A stretch of DNA of 64,000 bases, taken from Arthrobacter gengyunqii. Lineage in GTDB: Bacteria > Actinomycetota > Actinomycetes > Actinomycetales > Micrococcaceae. The notes under the pieces were generated by a model. The model saw only the letters and a list, made by a program, of their open reading frames with translations. It had not been told where the DNA came from and made no database searches. Location: positions 2,976,001 to 3,040,000 of the forward strand of contig NZ_CP095461.1 of NCBI RefSeq assembly GCF_023022985.1. The letters run 5' to 3'. This document shows, piece after piece, positions 28,690 to 38,180 of the stretch (its first letter is position 1; every line of letters starts with the position of its first letter). The translations under genes and the position numbers were made by a program.

Positions 28690-30804
28690 TTATTCGCCGC
28701 GCACCTTCTGGATGATCTCGTCGGCTACTGCCTTCGGGACCTCTGCGTAGCTGTTGAACGACATGGAGTACACGGCGCGGCCCTGCGTCTTGGAACGCAG
28801 GTCGCCGATGTACCCGAACATGCCGGACAGCGGCACGTGGGCGCGGATGACCTTGACGCCTGCGGCGTCTTCCATGGACTGCATCTGCCCGCGGCGGGAG
28901 TTGATGTCACCGATAACTTCACCCATGTATTCCTCAGGGGTGCGGACTTCAACATCCATCAGCGGTTCGAGCAGTACAGGGTTCGCCAGGCGGGCGGCTT
29001 CCTTGAAAGCCTGTCGTCCGGCGATCTTGAACGCCATTTCCGAGGAGTCAACATCGTGGTAGGCACCGTCAAGCAGGCTTGCCTTGACACCGACCACGGG
29101 GTAACCGGCGAGCACACCTTCGGTGAGGGCGCTCTGGATACCCTGGTCAACGCTGGGGATGTATTCGCGGGGAATACGGCCACCGGTGACCTTATTGTCG
29201 AACTCGTAGAACACGCCTTCCGACGTATCCATCGGCTCGATCGCGATCTGGACCTTTGCGAACTGGCCCGAACCACCGGTCTGCTTCTTGTGCGTGTAGT
29301 CATGCTTGGCCACAGCGCGCTTGATGGTTTCGCGGTAGGCAACCTGGGGCTTGCCCACGTTTGCCTCGACGCGGAATTCGCGGCGCATGCGGTCAACCAG
29401 GATGTCCAGGTGCAGCTCGCCCATACCGGCGATGATCGTCTGGTTGGTGTCTTCGTCGAGGGAGACCTGGAAGGTCGGATCCTCTTCGGAGAGCTTCTGG
29501 ATGGCCGTGGAGAGCTTCTCCTGGTCACCCTTGGTCTTCGGTTCGATGGCCACGGAAATCACGGGCTCCGGGAAGCTCATGGATTCCAGCACGATCGGGT
29601 TCTGAAGGTCGCACAGGGTGTCACCCGTGGTGGTGTCCTTCAGGCCGATGGCAGCGTAGATGTGACCGGTGGTGATCTCGTCTACCGGGTTTTCCTTGTT
29701 GGCGTGCATCTGGAAGAGCTTTCCGATGCGCTCCTTCTTCTGCTTGGTCGCATTCATGACCTGGGCGCCGGAAGCAGCGTGACCGGAGTACACGCGGATG
29801 TAGGTCAGACGGCCGAAGAACGGGTGCGTCACAACCTTGAACGCCAGTGCCGAGAACGGGGCGTTGGCATCAGCGGCGCGTTCGAGGATGACCTCTTCGT
29901 CGCGGATGTCGTGGCCCTTGATGTTCGGGACGTCAAGCGGGTTCGGCAGGTACGCGACGACGGCGTCAAGCATCGGCTGGACGCCGCGGTTCTTGAACGC
30001 GGAACCGCACAGCACCGGGTAGACCAGCGAGTTGATGGTCAGGTGGCGGATGCCGGCCTTGATTTCCTCGGTGGTGAATTCTTCACCCTCGAGGTACTTG
30101 TTCATCATTTCGTCGCTGGCTTCAGCAACGGTTTCGATGAGCGCAGCACGGTACTCTTCGGCCTTTTCGGCCAGATCGGCCGGGATGGGCTCGACCTCGT
30201 ACTTGGCGCCCATGGTGACATCACCCTTGGAGTCGCCGCGCCACGTCAGTGCACGCATTTCGACGAGGTCGACAACGCCTTCGAACTCGCTCTCGGCACC
30301 GATGGGCAGCTGGATAACCAGCGGCTTGGCACCAAGGCGGTTGATGATGGTGTCCACTGTGAAGTAGAAGTCAGCGCCGAGCTTGTCCATCTTGTTGACG
30401 AAGCAGATGCGCGGAACGTTGTACTTGTCAGCCTGGCGCCAAACAGTCTCGGACTGCGGCTCCACGCCTTCCTTGCCGTCGAAGACGGCTACTGCGCCGT
30501 CAAGCACGCGCAGGGACCGCTCAACCTCGACAGTGAAGTCCACGTGACCCGGGGTGTCAATGATGTTGATCTGGTTGTTGTCCCAGTAGCAGGTGGTGGC
30601 TGCGGAGGTGATGGTGATGCCCCGCTCCTGCTCCTGTGCCATCCAGTCCATGGTGGAGGCGCCGTCGTGCGTCTCACCAATCTTGTGGTTGACACCCGTG
30701 TAGAACAGGATGCGCTCGGTGGTGGTTGTCTTACCGGCATCAATGTGGGCCATGATGCCGATGTTGCGGACCTTGTTCAGGTCGGTAAGCACGTCAAGTG
30801 CCAC
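28690..30804 (-). CDS. fusA: Elongation factor G
   Basis: GTPase that drives translocation of tRNA and mRNA. It is 704 residues. G1 is [16 protein letters not shown]3 is DTPGHVDF and G4 is NKMDKLGAD, followed by the domain II-V segments including [20 protein letters not shown] and [20 protein letters not shown]. Standard fusidate-sensitive class by overall sequence. Lies 116 bp after rpsG in the str operon. Confidence 0.98.
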   Translation of the reverse strand: MALDVLTDLNKVRNIGIMAHIDAGKTTTTERILFYTGVNHKIGETHDGASTMDWMAQEQERGITITSAATTCYWDNNQINIIDTPGHVDFTVEVERSLRVLDGAVAVFDGKEGVEPQSETVWRQADKYNVPRICFVNKMDKLGADFYFTVDTIINRLGAKPLVIQLPIGAESEFEGVVDLVEMRALTWRGDSKGDVTMGAKYEVEPIPADLAEKAEEYRAALIETVAEASDEMMNKYLEGEEFTTEEIKAGIRHLTINSLVYPVLCGSAFKNRGVQPMLDAVVAYLPNPLDVPNIKGHDIRDEEVILERAADANAPFSALAFKVVTHPFFGRLTYIRVYSGHAASGAQVMNATKQKKERIGKLFQMHANKENPVDEITTGHIYAAIGLKDTTTGDTLCDLQNPIVLESMSFPEPVISVAIEPKTKGDQEKLSTAIQKLSEEDPTFQVSLDEDTNQTIIAGMGELHLDILVDRMRREFRVEANVGKPQVAYRETIKRAVAKHDYTHKKQTGGSGQFAKVQIAIEPMDTSEGVFYEFDNKVTGGRIPREYIPSVDQGIQSALTEGVLAGYPVVGVKASLLDGAYHDVDSSEMAFKIAGRQAFKEAARLANPVLLEPLMDVEVRTPEEYMGEVIGDINSRRGQMQSMEDAAGVKVIRAHVPLSGMFGYIGDLRSKTQGRAVYSMSFNSYAEVPKAVADEIIQKVRGE

Positions 30805-30857
30805 GGTTTCTCCCTTTGTTGGTTTTTTGCCGGTTCGACTGCGTTTATCTGCTTCGG

Positions 30858-30889
30858 GCCCTGCACCCCGCCGGAGCGGGATACAGGGC
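30858..30889 (-). other. Hairpin between rpsG and fusA
   Basis: CCCTG and CAGGG arms extended by CCCGC/GCGGG around a TCCG loop, with no T-run. It occupies the rpsG-fusA gap; possible translational control or processing element, unproven. Confidence 0.35.
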
Positions 30890-30920
30890 CTTCAGGAGTG
30901 GCCGCCGTCGGCCTGGCTTA

Positions 30921-31391
30921 TTACCAGCGGTAGTGTGCGAAGGCCTTGTTGGATTCGGCCATCTTGTGGGTGTCTTCGCGGCGCTTGACTGCTGCACCGA
31001 GACCGTTGGACGCGTCCAGGATCTCGTTGCGCAGACGCTCGGTCATGGTCTTCTCGCGGCGGGCCTTGGAGTAGCCAACCAGCCAGCGCAGAGCCAGTGC
31101 GGTTGCACGGCCCGGCTTGACCTCAACGGGAACCTGGTAGGTGGCGCCGCCGACGCGGCGGGACTTGACCTCAAGGCTCGGCTTGATGTTGTCCATGGCC
31201 TTCTTCAGGGCTGCAACGGGGTCTCCCCCGGTCTTCTCCTGAGCGCCTGCGAGTGCACCGTAAACAATGCGCTCTGCGGTGGACTTCTTGCCGTCAACGA
31301 GAACCTTGTTGATCAGCTGAGTGACCAACGGGGAGCCGTAAACGGGATCCAGTACGAGCGGCCGCTTGGGGGCCGGACCCTTGCGGGGCAT
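30921..31391 (-). CDS. rpsG: 30S ribosomal protein S7 (uS7)
   Basis: Primary assembly protein of the 30S head. I chose the ATG at 31389-31391 ([20 protein letters not shown], 156 residues), the family norm. An open 34-codon extension upstream overlaps rpsL and is not conserved-looking. [20 protein letters not shown] and [18 protein letters not shown] are signature segments. It lies one base from the rpsL stop. Confidence 0.97.
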   Translation of the reverse strand: MPRKGPAPKRPLVLDPVYGSPLVTQLINKVLVDGKKSTAERIVYGALAGAQEKTGGDPVAALKKAMDNIKPSLEVKSRRVGGATYQVPVEVKPGRATALALRWLVGYSKARREKTMTERLRNEILDASNGLGAAVKRREDTHKMAESNKAFAHYRW

Positions 31392-31392
31392 A

Positions 31393-31767
31393 TTACTTCT
31401 TCTCCATCTTCGCGCCGTAACGGCTGCGAGCCTGCTTGCGGTTCTTGACACCCTGGGTGTCAAGTGCGCCGCGAACGATCTTGTAACGAACACCGGGCAG
31501 GTCCTTCACACGACCACCGCGAACGAGGACGATGGAGTGTTCCTGCAGGTTGTGACCCACACCGGGGATGTAGGCCGTAACCTCGATGCCGCCGTTGAGG
31601 CGCACGCGGGCAACCTTACGGAGCGCAGAGTTCGGCTTCTTCGGGGTGGTGGTGTAAACGCGGGTGCAAACACCACGGCGCATCGGGCTGCCCTGGAGGG
31701 CAGGAGCCTTGGTCTTGGAGACCTTGGGTGACCGGCCCTTGCGGACCAGCTGCTGAATCGTAGGCAC
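31393..31767 (-). CDS. rpsL: 30S ribosomal protein S12 (uS12)
   Basis: Decoding-centre protein. I chose the GTG at 31765-31767 ([20 protein letters not shown], 124 residues), with GGAG about 9 bases upstream; the upstream open frame lacks conserved sequence. [17 protein letters not shown] keeps both lysines of the streptomycin-response site and [13 protein letters not shown] keeps the second, so the protein is wild-type at these positions. First gene of the str operon. Confidence 0.97.
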   Translation of the reverse strand: MPTIQQLVRKGRSPKVSKTKAPALQGSPMRRGVCTRVYTTTPKKPNSALRKVARVRLNGGIEVTAYIPGVGHNLQEHSIVLVRGGRVKDLPGVRYKIVRGALDTQGVKNRKQARSRYGAKMEKK

Positions 31768-32097
31768 TTTCGTGTTCTCCGTTTTTTCTCGAGATAAGTT
31801 CTCTTGGTTGCTCCGCCCCGCTGTCAGCTGTGACAACAGCCGAGGCGACGCGCTTTAAGTCGTCATTTCCGCAATGCCTCGAGAAGCTCCGATTTTCTCG
31901 CGAAAGCGACCGTAGGCGTGCAAAAGTGTGGCATTCGTTGCACAGGAACCCTGCAACCCGGAAACAGGCCCGCTACGCTGAGCGTCCTTCATCCACTGCC
32001 ACACAAACAATTGATTATTAGTCTAACAGACTTAAGCTTCCCTGCCCGACGGTGCGGCAGGAATCACATCTTTGATGCCGGCTTCCGCACCCGGGCG
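31768..32097 (-). promoter_or_regulatory. str operon leader and promoter region
   Basis: This 330-bp gap between pcaR and rpsL holds no gene I can support. The best promoter signal is an extended -10, TG-T-TAGACT at 32020-32028, without a clear -35. It would give a leader of about 250 nt. A weak stem (GTGCGG/CCGCAC, around 32053-32090) follows pcaR but has no T-run, so readthrough from pcaR into rpsL is possible. Confidence 0.4.
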
Positions 32098-32886
32098 CTA
32101 ACTTCCGGCGACCAGGGCGGCGGTAATCTTCGCCGACGTCTGCTGCAGATGCGGCAGCACGGCCGCAACGGCTTCCTCCAGCGTACTCCCGCCGGCCCCC
32201 AGTGCCTGCATGGACGTGTTGATGGCGGCAATCACTTCTCCGTCCGGGCCAAAGACCGGAACGGCAACGGAACGCAGCCCCGCTTCCAGTTCCTGGTCCA
32301 CCACTGCCCAGCCCGCTTCACGCACCCGGCTGATCTCTTCGCGGAGGGCGGGGACTGTGGTGACGGTCCGCTCCGTCAGCGGCTCCGGCCGTACGTCGGC
32401 CAGGTACTGATCCAGTGCAGGGACCGGCAGTCCTGCCAGCAGAACCCGTCCCATGGACGTGGCATAGGCCGGGAAGCGGGTGCCGACGGCGATGCCCACC
32501 CGCATCAGCCTCCGGGTGTGAATCCTGGCGACATAGACAATTTCCTGTCCGTCAAGGATGGACGCGGACGTTGACTCCGAGATGGTGCGGGACAGGTCTT
32601 CCAGCAGGGGCTGCGCCAGCTGCGGCAGCGTCTGACCCGAGAGATAGGAGTACCCCAGGGCCAGCACCAGGGCGGTTAGCTCAAAGTTGCGGCCGTCGGT
32701 GCGCATGTACCCCAAATCCACCAGTGTCAGCAGAAACCGGCGGGCAGTGGCGCGGGTCAGTCCGGTCCGGCGGGAGACCTCGCTCAGCGTCATGCTGACG
32801 TGGTCGGCGTCAAAGGCGCGGATCACGCTCAGGCCGCGCGCCAGCGACTGGACGTGCTGGCCGCTGGCAGCGGAGGTCTCGCTCAT
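32098..32886 (-). CDS. pcaR: IclR-family regulator of protocatechuate catabolism (PcaR/PcaU/PobR type)
   Basis: Predicted DNA-binding regulator that senses an intermediate such as beta-ketoadipate or protocatechuate. The N-terminal winged helix includes SLARGLSVIRAF and LSEVSRRTGLTRATARRFLL. The C-terminal effector domain has VAVPVFGPDGEVIAAINTS, as in the Pca/Pob branch of IclR. It is 262 residues. The ATG is preceded by AAGGGAG. It is the last gene of the pca cluster, 33 bp after pcaJ, so expression is probably linked to the pathway it controls. Confidence 0.88.
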   Translation of the reverse strand: MSETSAASGQHVQSLARGLSVIRAFDADHVSMTLSEVSRRTGLTRATARRFLLTLVDLGYMRTDGRNFELTALVLALGYSYLSGQTLPQLAQPLLEDLSRTISESTSASILDGQEIVYVARIHTRRLMRVGIAVGTRFPAYATSMGRVLLAGLPVPALDQYLADVRPEPLTERTVTTVPALREEISRVREAGWAVVDQELEAGLRSVAVPVFGPDGEVIAAINTSMQALGAGGSTLEEAVAAVLPHLQQTSAKITAALVAGS

Positions 32887-32919
32887 GTCTCCCTTACGGA
32901 TAACGGTCCCGGCTTAGCC

Positions 32920-33624
32920 TCAGTTGCAGGCCGGATCACGGATCAGCGGAACATCCATCACGGCTGCCAGCTCCTCAAAGCGGATGCCGTGGGTTTCACG
33001 CACGTGCACGCCGTCCTCCTTCAGCAGGAAGACCGCTTCATTAGTGTAGACGCGGGTTACGCATCCCACTCCCGTCAGGGGGTAAGTGCACTCCCGGACG
33101 AGTTTGCTCATCCCCTCCCGGGTGAACAGGGACATCATGACGTAGACGTCCTTGGCCCCCGTTGCCAGATCCATGGCTCCGCCCACGGCAGGGATCGCAT
33201 CGGCTGCGCCGGTGTGCCAGTTGGCCAGGTCGCCGGAGGCTGAGACCTGGAATGCGCCCAGCACGCAGACGTCCAGATGCCCGCCGCGCATCATGGCGAA
33301 GGAGTCTGCGTGATGGAAGTACGCTGCCCCGGGCAGCTCCGTGACCGGGATCTTTCCGGCGTTGATGAGGTCGCCGTCAATCTCGCTCCCCTGCGCTTCC
33401 GGACCCATCCCCAGCATTCCGTTTTCCGTGTGCAGGGTGATTTTCTGGTCCGGCACCAGATAGTTGGACACCAGGGTGGGCTGGCCGATCCCCAGATTGA
33501 CGTAGGAGCCGGGTGCGATATCCCCCGCCACCAGTTCCGCGAGCTGAAATTTATCCAAGCGTGCACCGGTGTCCGTTACGACTGCCGTGCCTTCAGTTGC
33601 CCGGTCTCCCGTTGATGTGTTCAT
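32920..33624 (-). CDS. pcaJ: 3-oxoadipate CoA-transferase, beta subunit
   Basis: With PcaI it moves CoA from succinyl-CoA to 3-oxoadipate. It is 234 residues, with YVNLGIGQPTLVSNYL and the catalytic glutamate in TENGMLGMGP (about residue 67). MRGGHLDVCVLGAFQVSASG is the beta-subunit signature. The ATG overlaps the pcaI stop by four bases. The N terminus is a little longer than usual (about 20 residues), so a later start is possible. Confidence 0.93.
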   Translation of the reverse strand: MNTSTGDRATEGTAVVTDTGARLDKFQLAELVAGDIAPGSYVNLGIGQPTLVSNYLVPDQKITLHTENGMLGMGPEAQGSEIDGDLINAGKIPVTELPGAAYFHHADSFAMMRGGHLDVCVLGAFQVSASGDLANWHTGAADAIPAVGGAMDLATGAKDVYVMMSLFTREGMSKLVRECTYPLTGVGCVTRVYTNEAVFLLKEDGVHVRETHGIRFEELAAVMDVPLIRDPACN

Positions 33625-34304
33625 GCTGCTGCCGGCTCCTGTTCCTGTTCCACGCGCACCACGGTGTTGACGTAAATGCCCGGTGTGACAACGTTCTCGG
33701 GATCGATGTCCCCTGCGTCCACGACCTCGCGCACCTGGACAATGGCGTTGGCCGCCGCGGCGGCCATGATGGGACCGAAGTTACGGGCGGTCTTGCGGTA
33801 GACGAGGTTCCCTTCCCGGTCGGCACGCAGTGCCTTGACCAGCGCAAAGTCCGCGGAGAGCGGGGATTCGAAAACGTAGCCCCGGCCGTCGATGATCCGG
33901 GTCTCCTTGCCCTCAGCGAGCATCGTTCCGTACCCGGTTGGCGTGAAGAACCCGCCGATGCCCGCCCCGGCGGCACGGATCCGCTCTGCAAGGTTGCCCT
34001 GCGGCACCAGCTCGAGTTCGATGTCCCCGGCCCGGAACTTCGCGTCGAAGATCTGCGAATCAGACTGGCGCGGGAAGGAACAGATGATCTTCTTCACCCT
34101 GCCTGCGCCAATAAGGGCGGCCAGGCCGTGTTCGCCGTTGCCTGCGTTGTTGTTCACCACCGTCAGGTCCGAAGCTCCCTGGCGGAGCAGCGCCTCGATC
34201 AGCTCCACCGGTTGTCCGGCCCTGCCGAATCCGCCGATCATTACGGTGGCCCCGTCGGTGATGGGCGCAACGGCCTCGTCGACGTCCTGCACAATGTTGA
34301 GCAC
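33621..34304 (-). CDS. pcaI: 3-oxoadipate CoA-transferase, alpha subunit
   Basis: Partner of PcaJ in the CoA-transferase heterodimer. It is 227 residues with GATVMIGGFGRAGQPVELI, the glycine-rich CoA-transferase family I motif, and FTPTGYGTMLAEGKETRIID. Lies 9 bp after pcaF and overlaps pcaJ by ATGA. Complete and intact. A scoAB-type succinyl-CoA:3-ketoacid transferase would look similar, but the pca context decides. Confidence 0.92.
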   Translation of the reverse strand: MLNIVQDVDEAVAPITDGATVMIGGFGRAGQPVELIEALLRQGASDLTVVNNNAGNGEHGLAALIGAGRVKKIICSFPRQSDSQIFDAKFRAGDIELELVPQGNLAERIRAAGAGIGGFFTPTGYGTMLAEGKETRIIDGRGYVFESPLSADFALVKALRADREGNLVYRKTARNFGPIMAAAAANAIVQVREVVDAGDIDPENVVTPGIYVNTVVRVEQEQEPAAA

Positions 34305-34313
34305 AGTTTTCCC

Positions 34314-35525
34314 CTAGTTCCCGGTGTTGGTTGAGTTTTCGAGCACTACGGCCAGGCCCTGCCCGACGCCGATGCAGATCGCGGCAACACCCCATCGCTC
34401 TCCGGAGGCTTGGAGCCGGCGTGCCAGCGTCCCCAGAATCCGGGTGCCGGAGGCACCGAGGGGGTGCCCGATGGACACTGCCCCGCCCCACGCGTTGACG
34501 ATGTCCGGGTCAATGTCCCAGGCATCGAGGCAGGCCAGGGACTGGGCCGCGAAGGCTTCGTTGAGTTCCACGGCGCCGACATCTCCCCAGCCGATCCCGG
34601 CACGCTTGAGGGCCAGGTTGGCGGCTTCGACCGGCGCATAGCCGAAGTACTGCGGTTCGTTGGCGGCGGCGCCGCGCCCGGCGATGCGGGCCAGCGGAGG
34701 CAGCCCCAGAAGGCCTTCGGCTGCCTCGCTCCCCAGCCAGGCCGCCGAAGCGCCGTCGTTCAGCGGCGAAGCATTGCCCGCGGTTACCGTGCCGCCCGCG
34801 GCGTCGTCTCCGGCGGGGCGGAACACGGTGGCGAGGGTGGACAGTTTCTCCACCGTCGACCCGGCACGGATGGATTCATCCCGGTCCAGGACAACACCGT
34901 CGACGGCGACGGTCAGGTTGGCGTAGTTGCCTTCGTCCCAGGCCTTGGCGGCCAGCACATGGGACTTTGCCGCAAACTCGTCCTGGCGGTCCCGGGTGAT
35001 GTTGTACTTTTCGCGCAGCTGCTCGGTCGCTTCGCCCAGCGACACGGTCCATTCCGCGGGCATGGCGGGGTTCACGAGCCGCCAGCCCAGCGTGGTGGAG
35101 GCGAGCGTCTGGTTCCCTGCGGGATAGGCCTTCTCGTTTTTCGGGAGCACCCAGGGCGCACGGCTCATGGACTCCACGCCGCCGACGAGCATTAGGTCAG
35201 CTTCCCCGGTGTTGATCTGCCGGGACGCGATGATCGCGGCATCAAGGGAAGAGCCGCAGAGCCGGTTCACCGTGGTTCCCGGGACCGACGTGGGCAGGGA
35301 AGCCAGCAGCGACGACATCCTGGCGACGTTGCGGTTCTCCTCGCCGGCGCCGTTGGCGTTGCCGAACACCACTTCGTCGACGGCCGCAGGGTCCAGGCCG
35401 GGGGCGCGGTCGACGGCGGCACGGATGACCTGCGCTCCCAGGTCATCCGGCCGGACTCCGGCCAGCGCTCCGCCGAACTTTCCGAACGGCGTGCGGACTG
35501 CGTCGTATATGTATGCCTGATTCAT
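34314..35525 (-). CDS. pcaF: 3-oxoadipyl-CoA thiolase
   Basis: Last pathway step: splits 3-oxoadipyl-CoA into succinyl-CoA and acetyl-CoA. It is 403 residues, starting MNQAYIYDAVRTPFGKFGGA. Catalytic residues are Cys90 in VNRLCGSSLDAA, His in SIGHPLGASGTR and Cys in AICIGVGQG. The start overlaps the pcaC stop (ATGA); the frame continues upstream but there overlaps pcaC. VNRLCGSSLDA and the operon position favour pcaF over a general acetyl-CoA thiolase. Confidence 0.93.
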   Translation of the reverse strand: MNQAYIYDAVRTPFGKFGGALAGVRPDDLGAQVIRAAVDRAPGLDPAAVDEVVFGNANGAGEENRNVARMSSLLASLPTSVPGTTVNRLCGSSLDAAIIASRQINTGEADLMLVGGVESMSRAPWVLPKNEKAYPAGNQTLASTTLGWRLVNPAMPAEWTVSLGEATEQLREKYNITRDRQDEFAAKSHVLAAKAWDEGNYANLTVAVDGVVLDRDESIRAGSTVEKLSTLATVFRPAGDDAAGGTVTAGNASPLNDGASAAWLGSEAAEGLLGLPPLARIAGRGAAANEPQYFGYAPVEAANLALKRAGIGWGDVGAVELNEAFAAQSLACLDAWDIDPDIVNAWGGAVSIGHPLGASGTRILGTLARRLQASGERWGVAAICIGVGQGLAVVLENSTNTGN

Positions 35526-35932
35526 CGGATCTCCACCCCGTCGAGCTCTGCGAATACCTGCTGCGCCGTTTTGAAGGCGGAGTTGGCGGCGGGAACGCCG
35601 CAATAGATGGCGGACTGCAGGATGATCTCCTTGATTTCGTCCCGGGTCAGCCCGTTGGTCAGGGCCGACCGGACATGCATGGCGAACTCCTCCAGGTGCC
35701 CGTGGGCGATCAGCGCGGTGAGCGTGATCGCACTGCGCATGGTCCGGGGCAGGCCGGGCCTGGTCCAGATGCTCCCCCATGCGTATTTGGTGATCAGATC
35801 CTGGAAGTCAGCCGTGAACTCGTCCTTGGCGGCGTTCGCCCGGTCCACATGGGCCGCGCCGAGCACCTCGCGGCGGACGGCCATCCCCTCGTCATAAACA
35901 TCCTGCTGGGTCTTGCCTGCATCCTCGATCAC
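35522..35932 (-). CDS. pcaC: 4-carboxymuconolactone decarboxylase
   Basis: Decarboxylates 4-carboxymuconolactone to 3-oxoadipate enol-lactone. It is 136 residues, single domain, in the AhpD-like fold family: MAVRREVLGAAHVDRANAAK, WTRPGLPRTMRSAITLTALI and EEFAMHVRSALTNGLTRDEI. It is separate from pcaD here, whereas many other actinobacteria carry a fused pcaL. Lies 5 bp after pcaD. Confidence 0.93.
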   Translation of the reverse strand: MIEDAGKTQQDVYDEGMAVRREVLGAAHVDRANAAKDEFTADFQDLITKYAWGSIWTRPGLPRTMRSAITLTALIAHGHLEEFAMHVRSALTNGLTRDEIKEIILQSAIYCGVPAANSAFKTAQQVFAELDGVEIR

Positions 35933-35937
35933 GGGTT

Positions 35938-36750
35938 CTACAGTCCTTCCTGATATGCCGCGCCAAAGAAGCGGCGCAGCAGTTCTGCGGTTTCTTTCGG
36001 CTTCTCGGCCGGAAGCAGGTGGGCCGCTCCGTCAACGGCGGCGCTGGTGCCGTTGGGGGTGCGTACGGCAATGAATTCAGCGTCCGACGGCGGGGTGACC
36101 GCGTCCTGTTCGCCCGCCAGGGCGAGCAGGGGCAGGGTGATGTCGCCGAGGCGTTCCCTCACATCGAATCCGGCCAGGGCCTCGCAGCAGAAGGCGTAGG
36201 AGAACCGGTCCGCGTCCTGGAGGGAGTGCAGCAGTGCAGTCGCGGCGGCCGGTTCCCGCTCGATGAAGCCGGGTGCAAACCAGCGTTCGGCGGAGCCGCT
36301 CAGCACCGCCGGAGTTCCTTGGTTCCGCACCGTTTCGGCGCGTTCGGCCCAGCCTTCGGGGCTGCCGACCTTAGCGCCGGAGCACAGGATCGACAGTCCC
36401 TCGAAGTCCGAAGCGTGGTCCAGTCCCAGCTGCAGTCCAACGGCGCCGCCCAGGGAGACTCCGGCGTAGTACACGCTCTGCTGGTCGGTGATGTCTCCTC
36501 CGGCACGTGCTGCGGCGACGAGGCCCGCAACGGAGTCCCCCAGATCCGAAATGCTGAACGCCTCAGTGGCCGCGGGGCTGACTCCGTGTCCGGGCAGATC
36601 CCAGGCGATCACGGTGAAGTGCTCCAGGGCCGCTGCTGCGGCGGACCACAGTGCTGCGGCCGAGGTGCCCAGCGACGGTCCGGCAATCAGGACGGGAGCA
36701 TCCGGGCCGGCATCACTGAGCAGGCTGGCTTTGAGTACGGGCTGGCTCAC
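35938..36750 (-). CDS. pcaD: 3-oxoadipate enol-lactonase
   Basis: Alpha/beta hydrolase that opens 3-oxoadipate enol-lactone. It is 270 residues. The catalytic triad is visible: Ser in AGVSLGG (about residue 99), Asp in GEQDAVTPPS and His in GAAHLLPAEKP. DLPGHGVSPA is the oxyanion-loop region. It overlaps pcaB by four bases. Confidence 0.9.
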   Translation of the reverse strand: MSQPVLKASLLSDAGPDAPVLIAGPSLGTSAAALWSAAAAALEHFTVIAWDLPGHGVSPAATEAFSISDLGDSVAGLVAAARAGGDITDQQSVYYAGVSLGGAVGLQLGLDHASDFEGLSILCSGAKVGSPEGWAERAETVRNQGTPAVLSGSAERWFAPGFIEREPAAATALLHSLQDADRFSYAFCCEALAGFDVRERLGDITLPLLALAGEQDAVTPPSDAEFIAVRTPNGTSAAVDGAAHLLPAEKPKETAELLRRFFGAAYQEGL

Positions 36751-38177
36751 CGGGAGCTCCTTACGGGATAGGCGGCAACAACGGGATAGGCGGCAACAAT
36801 GCGGTCAATCAGGGCGGACGCCTCGCCCACGTAATTGGCCGGATCCAGCTGGGCTGAAAGCTCGGCATCGGACATGACGTCAGCAGGCAGTGCCTGCCGC
36901 AGCAGTTCTGCCAGGGAGTTTCCCGTGGCCAGCGAGGTGGAGACGAGCTCCTGCAGGCGGGTTTTCCCGGTGCCGGGTCCGCCGTCGGCGTCCAGCAGCG
37001 GAGCGACGGTGGACATCAGGCGTTCGCTGACCACCAGCGGCCCTGCGGCATCGAGGTTTTCGCGCAGCGTGCCGGTGTTCACGGTGAGGCCTTCGGTCAG
37101 TTCGGCAAGTTTCGCTGCTGCGCCGGAGGCCAGCCGCAGCAGGGAACGCAGCGCCTGCCACTCGGTGTGCCACGAGCCGCCGGGGCGCTCGTCATCGGCG
37201 GCGCCGGCGGCCGTCTGGAGCTGCACTCCGTAACCGGGGCCGGCCAGGGCTGCGCTGCGGATCAGCACGGACAGCACCGGGTTCCGTTTCTGCGGCATCG
37301 CCGAGGAACCCCCGCGCCCGGCGGCACGGGGTTCGGACACCTCGCCCACCTCGGGCCGGCTCATCAGCAGGATGTCGTTGGCGATCTTGCCGGCAGCGGA
37401 CAGCAGGTCCTGCAGCGCGGCACCGACTGCCGTGACGGGCAGCCGGTTTCCCTGCCACGGTGCAGGGGGTGCAGCCAGTCCCAGCCGGGCGGCCAGTTGA
37501 TCGGCAAGATCCAGGGGCGCAGCCGCTGATCCGCTGGCATCCACAACGTTGCGCAGGGCCGCAAGCGTTCCCGAGCCGCCGCCCCATTGCAGGGGCAGGC
37601 GGGCTGCAGCGGCCTCCAGGGCTTCAGCCGCCTGGCCAACCCCGTGCAGCCACTGGGCGGCGCGGAGTCCGAACGTCGAAGGAAGGGAATGCTGGGTGAG
37701 GGTCCGGGCCACGCACAGGGTGCCCCGGTGCTCGACGGCGAGGCCGGCCAGTGCTGCCATTGTGCGCCCGGCGTCGGCGGCAATGCCTGCCAGGGTGTCC
37801 GCGGTGACCAGCATCAGCGCCGTGTCCAGGATGTCCTGGCTGGTGGCGGCAGTGTGCACAGCGTCCGCCGCGGCGGGTGCGGTTTCGCGCACCTTGGCGC
37901 GCAGGTCCGACAGCAGGGGGATCACCGGGTTGCCGCCGCCGGCGGACCGGGCGGCCAGGGACGCCGGGTCGTAAAGGTCCGCTTGGCAGGCCGGTGCGGC
38001 GTCGCCGGGCACCTGCGGCGCTATCACGCCTGCGTCGGCGAGGACCCGCAGCCAGGCCAGTTCGACGTCGAGCAGTGCTTGGATAATCCGGCGGTCTCCG
38101 GTTTGCGCCGCGCCGTCCGTGCCGGCCCACACCGGTGACAGCAGCCCGTAATCGGCTGCATCAGTGAATTCAGCCAT
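36747..38177 (-). CDS. pcaB: 3-carboxy-cis,cis-muconate cycloisomerase
   Basis: Lactonises 3-carboxymuconate; member of the fumarase/aspartase superfamily. The signature GGSSAMPQKRNPV carries the catalytic serine loop, with DILDTALML upstream and LCVARTLTQHSLPSTFGLRA between. It is 476 residues. An 18-bp exact tandem repeat at the 3' end duplicates VVAAYP in the last 20 residues. It lies 3 bp after pcaG. Class II (bacterial) enzyme. Confidence 0.93.
   Translation of the reverse strand: MAEFTDAADYGLLSPVWAGTDGAAQTGDRRIIQALLDVELAWLRVLADAGVIAPQVPGDAAPACQADLYDPASLAARSAGGGNPVIPLLSDLRAKVRETAPAAADAVHTAATSQDILDTALMLVTADTLAGIAADAGRTMAALAGLAVEHRGTLCVARTLTQHSLPSTFGLRAAQWLHGVGQAAEALEAAAARLPLQWGGGSGTLAALRNVVDASGSAAAPLDLADQLAARLGLAAPPAPWQGNRLPVTAVGAALQDLLSAAGKIANDILLMSRPEVGEVSEPRAAGRGGSSAMPQKRNPVLSVLIRSAALAGPGYGVQLQTAAGAADDERPGGSWHTEWQALRSLLRLASGAAAKLAELTEGLTVNTGTLRENLDAAGPLVVSERLMSTVAPLLDADGGPGTGKTRLQELVSTSLATGNSLAELLRQALPADVMSDAELSAQLDPANYVGEASALIDRIVAAYPVVAAYPVRSSR
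36763..36798 (-). repeat. Exact 18-bp tandem duplication at the end of pcaB
   Basis: Two identical 18-bp units, 36763-36780 and 36781-36798, encode VVAAYP twice near the C terminus. In frame, so the protein stays intact. A micro-duplication likely to vary between strains. Confidence 0.95.
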
Positions 38178-38180
38178 CCG

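Noticed and set aside
28837-30933. A 698-codon open frame opposite fusA
   Set aside because: Antisense shadow of a certain fusA; no start context or motif.
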